Source: Arabidopsis thaliana (lineage: Eukaryota; Streptophyta; Magnoliopsida; Brassicales; Brassicaceae). Taken from it: a stretch of DNA of 64,000 bases. Shown in pieces: positions 48,553 to 58,254 of this stretch (position 1 is its first letter; every line of letters starts with the position of its first letter). A model generated the notes under the pieces. The model searched no databases and was not told the origin of the DNA. It saw only the letters and a program-made list of their open reading frames with translations. The stretch covers positions 434,001 to 498,000 of the forward strand of contig NC_003076.8 of assembly GCF_000001735.4 (NCBI RefSeq), in the 5' to 3' direction. The translations under genes were made by a program, and so were the position numbers.

Positions 48553-49444
48553 ACGATCTGCGTGCTATTTCTCAGACATTGATCTCTATGAGATGGTATT
48601 CATATGTTGCTTTGAAATCATCAGTTAAGATTCTAAAGATTTGAGAGCTTTTCTGATGATTTTTTTTTATTTGATTTCTGTCACTTTGGTTGATTTCTTT
48701 ATTTGTGGATATATGCGATCATGTTTGTAAATAGAGTATTATTTCTTGGCAGTTGCATAATGTTTATTTTTAACAATACTATCATTGGTTAGTCTCTGTG
48801 CGCAGATTTGCATTGTTTCTTTTATTTTATTCAGGCTTACTACCTGAAAATGGTCGATAAACATCCCAATGATTAAAAAAAAAGTGTTGATTTTGAGAAG
48901 GTTTATTTGTAAAATTTTTGATATATGTACAGATTGATCCAGAGAAAGGATAGTATCAAAACGAATGTGTTGTGTTCTGATATCACTTCGATGTCCGAAA
49001 ATGGAAGAATTTTCAGTGTCTTCGTCAACTATGTAACATCATATACTCAAAAGCCCTAAAAATAAAAAAGAATTAACCAAAATTCTAATCCTTTAAAACT
49101 AGTTTCTGCACAATTATCATTTTAAACGTAAACAGGACACCATGTATGTGAACGATGAAATTAAACTACTTGTGAGTGTACCTACCTACCTATTTCATTT
49201 TAGTTCGGGTGTTAGACCAAAGCCGTAGATTCATAGCTCAAGGCTGTGAGGAAGAGAATGAGAATTGTTTTTCTTCACGGTTCTCTTCCCAGCAAAGCTT
49301 CAATTCTTCTGGAACCATACTGGTTTCTTCACACGATCTCTGTGTCAACAAGGATGGAATTATTTTAGATTTGTTACTCAGATTAGTGACATTAAATAAA
49401 AGATTTGAAATTTTCACTCACAGTTTTCTAAGGGAAGAAGGGTT
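48553..49444. other. Convergent 3' flanks of PRT6 and MYB3R5
   Basis: About 0.9 kb, AT-rich. It contains both 3' UTRs, and nothing else is recognisable. Confidence 0.5.
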
Positions 49445-52347
49445 CTACACAGGCTTGTCTTCCTCAGACGTTTTAATTTCATTATCAGGCTGCTTCTCTT
49501 TTGCAGATGTAAACTCAATCTCATTATCTGGCTGCTTCTCCTTTTCAGATGTAAACTCAAGCTGTCTTGATTTGATTACAGCTGTTCTTTTAGCTCTTAA
49601 CCGATATGGTGGAGACAAATTGAAAGCATTTCCATTTAACCCGAGTTCTTCATCATCACTGCAATTATCAGTTGTCTCCAGCAACAAACTTTTTCTCATA
49701 TCTTTACTTTCTTCTTTTCGATCAACTTCCTTAACTACACCATTAACAACAACAACAGCATCTGTTTTCGCTGCCAAAACAACCTTTCGCCTTTTCCTAA
49801 AAATAGAAGGTGTGTTTGGAAAAGTCCTAGCAGCTTCTCTCAAGAAAGATTCAGGACTTCTCGTTGCAGTTAAACCACTGTCTTTATTACAGGGTGTAGT
49901 CATTAAGCTGACTGGTGATGCAGCACCGGGACTGCAACCACATTCATATCCGTACATATGTTGCAGATCCGCTTCTGATGGAAAGTAATAGTCAAGTGGA
50001 GACTTATAGTATAAATTCCCATGCTTTGGAGTTCCAAACCCGTTTTCTACTTTCCTCTGGATTGATCTCTCAAAATAAGCTTTTGAGTTGATTCTGACTT
50101 CCTCTGAAATTGGTTCCAGATTAGGCAACTGAGGCTTGTACTCAACAGGAGAGCAAGCATACTCATTGACACCGATTCTTCGTGAAGCAGCTACTTCTTC
50201 AAGCAGAGCGGAAGAAGAGTCAAAATGGTCTCTTCCAACTTCATTTGAATCTGTATTTCCTGAAGAGGTTTGGGTAAGCGAATCAGAATCCTTGAAAGGT
50301 TTAGTTGCACTAGACTGCTTGGAATCTCTGTCTCCATCAGCAATATCTTTCAGAACGATGAATTTGCTTGCTGGCGGTGGCAAGTTACCAGTTGCTAAGT
50401 AGAACTCTAATTTTTTCTTCAGTGAACTATTCCAATGGTTCTTTATGGCGTTATCAGTCCTGCAAAAAGTACAGGTAGACATCAGAAGCAAAAACTGTAT
50501 GAGATGTTCAAAAATGTCCATTAACTTTATTTTTCACAAGGCCTTTTTCAACTACAAGTAAGTATACCTTCCTGGTAAAACCTTAGCAATTTCCGCCCAT
50601 TTGTTTCCGTACATTCGATGAGAATTCATGAGAGCTGATTCTTCTTCTACGGTCCAAGCATCCTTTCTAATACCAGGATTTAAATGGTTGTGCCACCTGT
50701 AATCGTAAACTCGTTGAGGCTTCCAAACTCAACGGAGGTACAGGCTCTATTCTTCAGATAGTCAATATTCTAATCTTTGTTACCTTTCTCGACATTGTTT
50801 CCCAATACGACCTGGTAAGGACTTGGCGATGACAGACCATTTGGCAGGTCCATATTTTTTTACAAGTTCAACGATTTTATCATCCTCCTACAATTCACGA
50901 AAGAAAGAGAATTTTAGAGCTACCAAATTTTTACGTAAAATGAAAACCAAAAAAAGTTTCAGAACATGAAAATGATAAGAGAACCTCTTGAGTCCAAGGT
51001 CCTTTAACAAGCTCTGGATTAAGAACTTTCTGCCACCTGTGCAAGCATTGGACTTCTGTTCTCTCTGGGAAAAATTCCGCTGTAAGATGAAATACAAAAA
51101 AATCAAACAAACAGAACATTGACCGAAACCAGCTACTTTAACATTTAAGAGACAAAAAAGAAATCATGGTTCTCTTGCAAAGTGCACAGCAGAGATCATG
51201 TTTACTGAATGAGAAAAATTCACAAAATTCTCAGCAGATTTAAGATACGAGTTCAGTTTTAAAAATGTATAAATTATACATTCAAGTATACATCAAGACA
51301 AGAGTGTGATTAGAAGACCTATAATCTCATTCTAATGTATTGCAATACTACTTTTACATTCAAGAAAAGAAATTTACCTATTTTCTTCCACCTCTTCCCC
51401 TTATACTTTTCAACTGCTCGTCTAAGTGTCTCATCCTGAATAGTGATAAAAACCAATTACAGACCACAATAAGGCTAGTCTCGTCTTTCATTCAAGTAAA
51501 CACTAATCCTTATACATATAAGATACATAGTCGAATGAGGTTGCTCCACACACCAACAAAATTATGAAACAAAAGCAACCACTAACCTCCTCTGGAGTCC
51601 AACCACCTTTTGCTCGTCTCATAGGTCCACTAGTCCTCCTGCAGATCAACATTAAAACATTGCAGAAACCCAAAATGAGTTCGGTGTAAGTCATCAAAGC
51701 ACAGTCTTTCCAATCAATCAATTTCATAATAAGTTGTATAAACACACAGATAGAAGATGAAATGTAAAAGATAGTAAAAGTACCGAGGAAATGAAGATAC
51801 TGTGGCAGGAGTTGCGATTTCAGGTGACTTGAGGAAGAAACAGCCACTACCTTCGGATGCAGAAGAGCAAGAAGCAGCTAATGGTTGCTTATTCTCCATA
51901 CATTGAATCTCAATTTTCATTTCACTTCTTTCCTCCTAAAAAACCCATATAAATCACCAAATCCAGAATTTTCGTTAAAAACATGGGATTGAGCACAAAA
52001 TGAACAAGAACGTATCTTTATCAAACAAATAATCAAAAATCACAAAACCCTAAAAACTCAACGGCCGCAAAATAGAAGCCAGATCTCACAAAAAAACAAG
52101 TCGATTTCTTTCAAGCACAAGATGGATGTTTAGGGTTTATACAATTCTAATCATTAGAAACCAATTCAGACCCTTTTCCAAGACCTGTTAAAACGTGTTC
52201 CGATTCAGACCTAAAACCCCATGAACTCACACCAAAGTAGACGAAGATAACAATCTGATCACAAAAAATGAAAAGCCCTAATCAGATTTCAGGGAAAAAT
52301 CTGACCTTTTCCGGTGAACAAACCGGTGGATTCGAACTTGAGCTCAT
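49445..52347 (-). CDS. MYB3R5: Three-repeat MYB transcription factor MYB3R5
   Basis: Eight exons: 52347-52306, 51935-51784, 51638-51587, 51435-51378, 51079-50985, 50887-50784, 50696-50568 and 50459-49445, giving 548 aa. Three MYB repeats (R1-R2-R3) with regularly spaced Trp begin at GGWTPEEDETLRR, KGPWTQEEDDK and KDAWTVEEESA, and exons 3-8 encode them. The long last exon is a low-complexity regulatory tail. MYB3R proteins bind MSA elements of G2/M genes. MYB3R5 is described as a repressor-type member acting with DREAM-like complexes and in arrest after DNA damage (literature). The first exon encodes only 14 residues. The C-terminus has a tandem 14-residue repeat. The 5' part of the gene was copied to 55970-57330. 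Confidence 0.95.
49475..49558 (-). repeat. In-frame 42-bp tandem duplication in MYB3R5
   Basis: Two adjacent 42-base units encode EFTS(E/A)KEKQPDNEI. They differ by a few bases. Because 42 is a multiple of three, the frame is kept. It lies close to the C-terminus, outside the MYB repeats. Confidence 0.9.
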
Positions 52348-53271
52348 CGTGATCGCCAGATAAGCGAATTCGCGAGGAAGAAGAAGAAGGGAACGTTAAA
52401 AAACAAACCAAAACTTATATTCGAAAAAAACTTTGCCCGTTGAACGAGAGAGAAGAGAGAAAGGAGAAGGAGACTAATTGGGATTAAAACAAATATTGTA
52501 ACGAATACTTCTTCCGCCGACGTAACTGCTAACTGCCGTTAACCTGGAACCGGCCGGTTTATTCCAAACCGACTCAAAAGAATTGGAAGAAGCCGGTTAA
52601 TTGAATTGAGAAAATGAATGTTTTTTTACGAAACTTATTAATGTGACTGGGCTAATTAATTAATTATAATATTCTTTCGGATAAAAACGAAAACAACGAG
52701 TTTAATTCGTGGTTGGATAAAACCGGTTATCTAAAATCAAACTATAACCGAAAATGGTGACAAGAAACCACAGGGGGACTTAACGGACGTTAAAAGTAGA
52801 AGAAAGGTTGACGTTGGAAATAAAAGTTTCAACCTCAAACGGCACTCTTTAGCTGATGCGTTGACCATTGTACACGTCGGCAAATCAGAGGTCCTCAATG
52901 ATTATGGACCGTCGGATCATTAAGATAACTCATTCTGGTTTTTTTTTTTACTGTAGTTTCTTAAGCGAGAACAGTCCGAATTGGCCCATAATTTAAAGCC
53001 CAAAGGCCGAGATATAATTAATCAGTCGAGGTTTTTGGGTAAGAAGAAGATATAGAAAATTACAATTCGTTTTAGTAAAAGAAAAGATTACACAAAAACG
53101 TAAACAACCAGACAACAAGAAGATTGAGCAAATGGGGAACTAGAAGAAGTTAAGAATCCAAAAGTATTACAATACGTTTTAATAGAAGAAACATATTACA
53201 AAACGTAGACAAGCAAATGGGGAGTGAAATATAGCGAATAAGGGACGACGAAGCACCGGCGATGATGACAT
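52348..53271 (-). other. MYB3R5 leader and promoter plus DC1 3' flank, duplicated elsewhere
   Basis: The spacer holds the MYB3R5 5' UTR and promoter and the 3' flank of the first DC1 gene. From about 52394 to 53271 it is nearly identical to 57334-58254. GGCCCA and ACCGGTT-rich motifs are frequent. No extra gene is seen. Confidence 0.75.
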
Positions 53272-55242
53272 CTAATCCATCGAACAACTGTAAGAGCAAA
53301 ATGTCATGTCATGCCAATTGAAAATTACTTTGTGTGGACAACGATCTTCTTTATGAAGTTGGCAGAATGGTCGAGTCATGGTATTGTTGGGAAGAATATA
53401 AATGTTTGACCTATAAGCCATTACAGTATGACCAGGATTCAACATATACATCTCTTTTCCAAGCAAACAATCAACATGGAGAGTGGTGCAGCAGTCATCA
53501 CACGCATAGAACCCACCTTCTCTTGAGTATTCTAATTTCTTTTCGCATACCTCACACCAGTCTAACTGATCACTTCCCTCTTCCCCTTCCCGAAATGTGA
53601 GGAAATGTTTGTCAAGCTTATACTTTGCCTTGTATGGTAAAGTAGCACAACTGAAACATATAATATAATTGCATTCGATGCAATTTAGTTTTCGACCATA
53701 CTTTTTTCGGCAAATTTGACAAATTGCCTCCCTTTCTTCTTTTCGGTCTAAAGCTTGGAATAAGGGATGCTCATGGCCTTGATAATCAAATGGTTCAGAA
53801 ACAGAGGCACACCGTATGTCTATGCTGTATTGATCCTCCTCATAGATGAAGCCACAACTTTCACGATCACAAGCGGAACACCTGAAGTAACCTTTAAAGT
53901 ATTCATTCTGTATATCAGAGACAACTTTTAGCGTAAGTGGGTGACTGTGTAAGGCATGATCTTTCTTGCGAGAAGCATTTGCACATGCTTCGTGGAGGAT
54001 GAAGTTGCATTGATCCATACACGAGTAATAATTACCCTCATAGATTGGAAGGATGCACGCTTGACAAATAATGTTTTCGTTGTAAACTCCACTGGTCTTG
54101 AGTTTCAGATGATGGCCATGAGAAAAATGGAGTATTATTCCATCAGCTATCGTCTCAAATGGCTCGAGAATTATTTCAGGTTCTTCAGGTACTCCCTCGA
54201 GATCCTTTCCATCCCACAAGTCTTCCCGTAACGCACATCTTGTATGAACAAAATAGTGGCTACACTTGTTGCAAGTGTATGCACCACAATTGTTGTCAAC
54301 CTTTTTACGACATACTCCACAAGACCATTTTCCAGATGGAAGAGAAGAGGTAAAAGAGATACGGTGTTGGTGACGACATATTTTAATGACATACGGGAAA
54401 TAGATACAATCTCGATGGGCTACAAAGATACATCGAAGACACACATAGGTGGGGAAAGCTTCTTTAATGAGGCTACAAACATCGCAAAGTAAGGAAGCTT
54501 GTTTGGGAAAAAAGGTGAGAAGGTGGGGATGCCTTTTTGGGTGGTCTATAAAAATGGATATTGGCTTCATCGCACAATCGGGATGCAAACTCAATTTGTA
54601 GGTGGGACAATAATAAAAAATAAGATTGGAAGGGTGTTTACAGCACATGCAACTCATGAGCTGCTCGTGACGAGTGTAAAGTTTGAGTGAAAGAAAGGGA
54701 TAGGAAGGGTGTTTGATCTCAAGGGGAGACTCCACGCATTCTTTGTGGAACATTAGATCACACGTGAGACAGATATAATAGTCTGTGCCAATCTTTGATC
54801 GTTCACATGCACCGCAATTGAATTGATCGAACTCAATTTCTTTACTGTTACACCAATAGATAGGGACAACTGGGAGCTTACAGATTTCATCACCATCATC
54901 ATCATGGCTGTTGTCGGAATGAAGCAAATCATGGACTTGTTGGCTGTCGGAATCAAGCAAATGCTGGACTTGTTGATCAGCGCCTCTTATGCTGGGGAAG
55001 TACGGGGAAATATTGAACGGTAGAATTTCACTATAAGAATAGTTTATCTCGTCAGCTTTAAGACGTAAAGAAGGACAGAGGAAAAGAGGTTGTTGAAGAG
55101 AGAGATGGTCGTCGCCATCAATGGCTGTTTCACCGGAAGAAGAAGGGGTTGTGGTGTCTGTTTGAGATGATAAAGTGTATGTGTGGAATGGTTTCCCATC
55201 GATTTCCTTCTCACGAAATACACCGACTGAATTTGAATTCAT
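53272..55242 (-). CDS. DC1 (Cys/His-rich C1) domain protein, gene A
   Basis: Single uninterrupted frame of 656 aa from a genuine ATG, with a TATA-like box about 75-80 bases upstream. It has repeated DC1 modules: CGACERSKIGTDYYICLTC, CDVCSLIKEAFPTYVCLRC, CGVCRKKVDNNCGAYTCNKC, CQACILPIYEGNYYSC, CSACDRESCGF and a C-terminal CEVCEKKL...CDDCC module. Each has the C-x2-C and H-x-C pattern that binds zinc like diacylglycerol C1 domains. The family is large and plant-specific; most members have no proven function, though some are implicated in stress and immune responses. The first two thirds are closest to gene C, whereas the last 120 residues and the 3' flank are closest to gene B. I take it as AT5G02330. 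Confidence 0.92.
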   Translation of the reverse strand: MNSNSVGVFREKEIDGKPFHTYTLSSQTDTTTPSSSGETAIDGDDHLSLQQPLFLCPSLRLKADEINYSYSEILPFNISPYFPSIRGADQQVQHLLDSDSQQVHDLLHSDNSHDDDGDEICKLPVVPIYWCNSKEIEFDQFNCGACERSKIGTDYYICLTCDLMFHKECVESPLEIKHPSYPFLSLKLYTRHEQLMSCMCCKHPSNLIFYYCPTYKLSLHPDCAMKPISIFIDHPKRHPHLLTFFPKQASLLCDVCSLIKEAFPTYVCLRCIFVAHRDCIYFPYVIKICRHQHRISFTSSLPSGKWSCGVCRKKVDNNCGAYTCNKCSHYFVHTRCALREDLWDGKDLEGVPEEPEIILEPFETIADGIILHFSHGHHLKLKTSGVYNENIICQACILPIYEGNYYSCMDQCNFILHEACANASRKKDHALHSHPLTLKVVSDIQNEYFKGYFRCSACDRESCGFIYEEDQYSIDIRCASVSEPFDYQGHEHPLFQALDRKEEREAICQICRKKYGRKLNCIECNYIICFSCATLPYKAKYKLDKHFLTFREGEEGSDQLDWCEVCEKKLEYSREGGFYACDDCCTTLHVDCLLGKEMYMLNPGHTVMAYRSNIYILPNNTMTRPFCQLHKEDRCPHKVIFNWHDMTFCSYSCSMD

Positions 55243-55969
55243 GGCTGCTTGCTAGCTAGCCTACAAAGATGATTTTGGGTAGTTGTGATATTTCTCGTCT
55301 CCTTCTCACCCTTCCATTTATATACAATAATATTAAAGACACGTAAGATACACAGCTAATTTTGATCGATATGTTTAATATTTTTTCAATTATTATTTCG
55401 TTTGTTAATCTTTTTATATTCTTTGTTATAGAAAAGTCTTTCATTTTTTTGTTTTTGAATCTCAGTGAGACTAGTCTTTGTTATTACTTATTAACACTTG
55501 ATTTTAATGGTTTACATTTTTAATCGTTATCACTTTAACAATTCGGTTGACAAAAAAGTAAAAATTGTTCCATCATCTAAAATGTACTTTTTTAAACTGA
55601 AGTTTTAAAAGTCTGTGCATAGCACGTCCCCATTTCCTATTTTTTTGCTATAGAATAATCGTCAATAATAGTCAATTATTGTTTCGAAACACTGAAACGA
55701 TGAGAATATGAATTATTGTTTGACAATTAATTAGCAATTGGACCCTTCTAGTTTTCTCAATTAATTTTTGTATATCCTCTGAGGTTCTGACTATCTCACA
55801 CGTTATTTGTGCTTTTTTAATATGGATGTTATTTGTGATTTTTTTCTGATTACTCTTTATCAATTTTTTTATCTTTTATTTTATCTCCTGAATCTTCAAA
55901 TAAAAATACTCATCAATGTAAAATTGTGTATGCATTATGTATATTTGATTTCAAAATAACGAAACAAAA
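55243..55969 (-). promoter_or_regulatory. Upstream region of DC1 gene A, shared with gene C
   Basis: The first 520 bases or so upstream of gene A match the region upstream of gene C (63267-63790), including the CTAGCTAGC-type leader sequence and CACACGTTA-like ends. A TATA-like box is at 55317-55324 (minus strand TATATAAA). Past about 55.9 kb the duplicated MYB3R5 fragment begins. Confidence 0.7.
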
Positions 55970-56016
55970 GCAACCACTAACCTCCTCTGGAGTCCAACTA
56001 CCTTTTGCTCGTCTCA

Positions 56017-56083
56017 TAGGTCCACGAGTCCTCCTCCAAGATCATCTTCTCATAGGTCCACTAGTCCTCCTGCAAGATCAACA
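56017..56083 (-). repeat. Partial tandem copy of exon 3 in the MYB3R5 fragment
   Basis: CTCATAGGTCCAC(G/T)AGTCCTCCT occurs twice, about 34 bases apart, where the intact gene has it once. The two units differ by a few bases. Confidence 0.85.
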
Positions 56084-56090
56084 TTAAAAC

Positions 56091-57062
56091 TAGGGGTATT
56101 AAAATTGGTCAAAATTCATGGATCAATTCAACTCAACTCAACCTATGAATCTTAATAAGTTGAAAATTTTGACTCAAATGAGTTGATGGGTCAAACGAGT
56201 TATTGGGTCAATTGGTTTGATGAGTAAAATGAGTTGGATTGTAATGGTTAATGATTTCAATGGTTTACCCAATTAAACCATCAAGTTTTGTAAAATTGAA
56301 TCAAACCAACCAAAATCTCTAAACAAATACCAATTTAAGTTTAACCAACACATCTAAACCAATTTAACAAAATTAATATTTTTCCAAATTTCTTAAATAT
56401 ACAAGCGATGAAATTGAGAAAAAGTAAACTCGTGATTTTCCCGCAAAAAACGTAAACCCGTGATTTTTCCAGCCAAAAACGAAAACTCAAGATTTTCCCA
56501 ACAAAAAATATAAACTCGTGATTTTTCCGCCAAAAACGTAAACCCGTGATTTTTCCGCCAAAAACGAAAACCCGTGATTTTCCCGCCAAAATACGTAAAC
56601 CCGTGATTTTCCCGTCAAAAACGAAAACACTTGATTTTCCCGTCGAAAACGTAAAGTTGTAATTTTCCCGCCAAAAACGAAAACCCGTGATTTTCCCGCC
56701 AAAAACGTAAACCCGTGATTTTCCCGCCGAAAACGTAAACTTGTGATTTTCCCGCCAAAAACGTAAACCCGTAATTTTCTCGTTGAATACGTAAACCCGT
56801 AAAAAGTGGAATCCGTAAATATCCTATGTTTGATGATAATGAATTAATAATTATTAATAATGATAATTATTTATTATTATTTTATAATAATAATTAATTA
56901 AATTATTACTTAAATGAGTTAATTCATTTAACAACTCAACCCATCAAATTAAATGAGTTATGGGGTTACCCAACCCATTTAACAAAATGAGTTGGGTCAA
57001 CTCATAACTCATTTAACCATAAACTCATTTGATTATAAGTTGAGTTGAGTTGGGTTACCCAA
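56091..57062. mobile_element. hAT-like non-autonomous transposon
   Basis: The 972-base insert begins TAGGGGTATT and ends TTACCCAA, flanked by ATTAAAAC (56083-56090) and TTTAAAAC (57063-57070), an 8-bp duplication with one mismatch. The intact MYB3R5 intron has a single ATTAAAAC at 51651-51658 with continuous flanks, which is the empty site. Eight-base target duplications and TAGGGG-type ends are typical of hAT elements. Subterminal CAACTCAACTCAAC motifs occur in inverted orientation near both ends. It has no transposase and carries an array of 28-bp repeats and an AT-rich core. Confidence 0.8.
56431..56797. repeat. 28-bp tandem repeat array with E2F-like sites
   Basis: About 13 consecutive units of 28-29 bases with consensus GTGATTTTCCCGCC + AAAAACGTAAACCC. 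About six keep TTTCCCGC, and four have the full TTTTCCCGCCAAAA, the canonical E2F target. The other units have point changes in this core. No unit differs by more than a few bases, so the array expanded by tandem duplication. It lies inside the hAT-like element. Confidence 0.9.
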
Positions 57063-57333
57063 TTTAAAACATAACAAAAACCAAAATGAGTTCGGTGTAA
57101 GTCATCAAAGGACAATCTTTCCAATCAATCAATTTCATAATAAGTTGTATAAACACACAGATAGAAGATGAAATGTAAAAGATAGTAAAAGTACCGAGGA
57201 AATGAAGATACTGTGGCAAGAGTTGCGATTTCAGGTGACTTGAGGAAGAAACAGCCACTGCCTTCGGATGCAGAGGAGCAAGAAGCAGCTAATGGTTGCT
57301 TATTCTCCATAAATTGTATCTCTATCTTCATTA

Positions 57334-58254
57334 AGAAGGGAACGTTAAAAAACAAACCAAAACTTATATTCGAAAAAAACTTTGCCCGTTGAACGAGAGA
57401 GAAGAGAGAAAGGAGAAGGAGACTAATTGGGATTAAAACAAATATTGTAACGAATACTTCTTCCGCCGACGTAACTGCTAACCGCCGTTAATTTGGCACC
57501 GGCCGGTTTATTCCAAACCGACTCAAATGTTTTTCTTATACTTCTTTTGAGTCGGTTTGGAATAAACCGGTTAAATGAATTGAGAAAATATGTGTTTTTT
57601 TACGAAATTTATTCATGTGACTGGGCTAATTATAATATTCTTTCGAATAAAAACGAAAACAGCGAGTTTAATGCGTGGTTTGATAGAACCGGTTATCTGA
57701 AATCAAACTATAACCGTAAATGGTGACAAGAAACCCACAGGGGGATTTAACGGACGTTAAAAGTAGAAGAAAGGTTGACGTTGCAAACAAAAGTTTCAAC
57801 CTCAAACGACACTCTTTAGCTGATGCGTTGACCATTGTACACATCGGCAAATCAGAGGTCCTCAATGATTATGGACCGTCGGATCACTAAGATAACTCAT
57901 TCTGGTTTTTTTTTGTTAACTGTAGTTTCTTAAGCGAGAGCCGTCCGAATTGGCCCATAATTTAAAGTCCAAAGGCCGAGATATAATCAATCAGTCGAGG
58001 TATTTGGGTAAGAAGATATAGAAAATTACAATGCGTTTTAGTAAAAGAAAAGATTACACAAAAACGTAAACAACCAGACAAACAAGAAGATGAAGCAAAT
58101 GGGGAACTAGAAAAGTAGAGATCTAGAAGAAGTTAAGAATCCAAAAGTATTACAATACGTTTTAATAGAAGAAACATATTACAAAACGTAGACAAGCAAA
58201 TGGGGAGTGAAATATAGCGAATAAGAGACGACGAAGCACTGGCGATGATGACAT
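57334..58254 (-). repeat. Copy of the MYB3R5 promoter-DC1 3' flank segment
   Basis: High similarity to 52394-53271 over its full length, with a few indels. It joins the MYB3R5 fragment to DC1 gene B exactly as the parent joins MYB3R5 to gene A. It contains a 25-bp fold-back not present in the parent. Confidence 0.9.
57503..57570. repeat. Perfect 25-bp inverted repeat (fold-back)
   Basis: Left arm 57503-57527 starts CCGGTTTATTCC and ends GACTCAAA. Right arm 57546-57570 is its exact reverse complement, with an 18-base spacer. The parent sequence near 52556 contains only the left arm and a different short sequence to its right. Confidence 0.9.

Larger units (their letters stand above)
55970..57330 (-). 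pseudogene. Truncated copy of MYB3R5 5' end (exons 2-3)
   Basis: 55970-56090 matches MYB3R5 exon 3 and its flanks, and 57064-57330 matches exon 2 and the intron after it. A hAT-like element (56091-57062) separates them. Exon 1, intron 1 and some leader are missing: sequence jumps from the start of exon 2 to the MYB3R5 leader (compare 51930 with 52394). The exon 3 copy is broken by an extra partial unit of about 34 bases (see its own entry). With only R1 remnants and no start exon this cannot make a MYB factor. Confidence 0.9.

Noticed and set aside
56341..56702. Open frames on the minus strand across the 28-bp array
   Set aside because: The repeat unit is not a multiple of three, and the frame is open only because the unit lacks stops; there is no gene context.
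56431..56797. Repeats resembling a CRISPR array
   Set aside because: Units are directly adjacent without unique spacers, and the host is a plant; it is a minisatellite.
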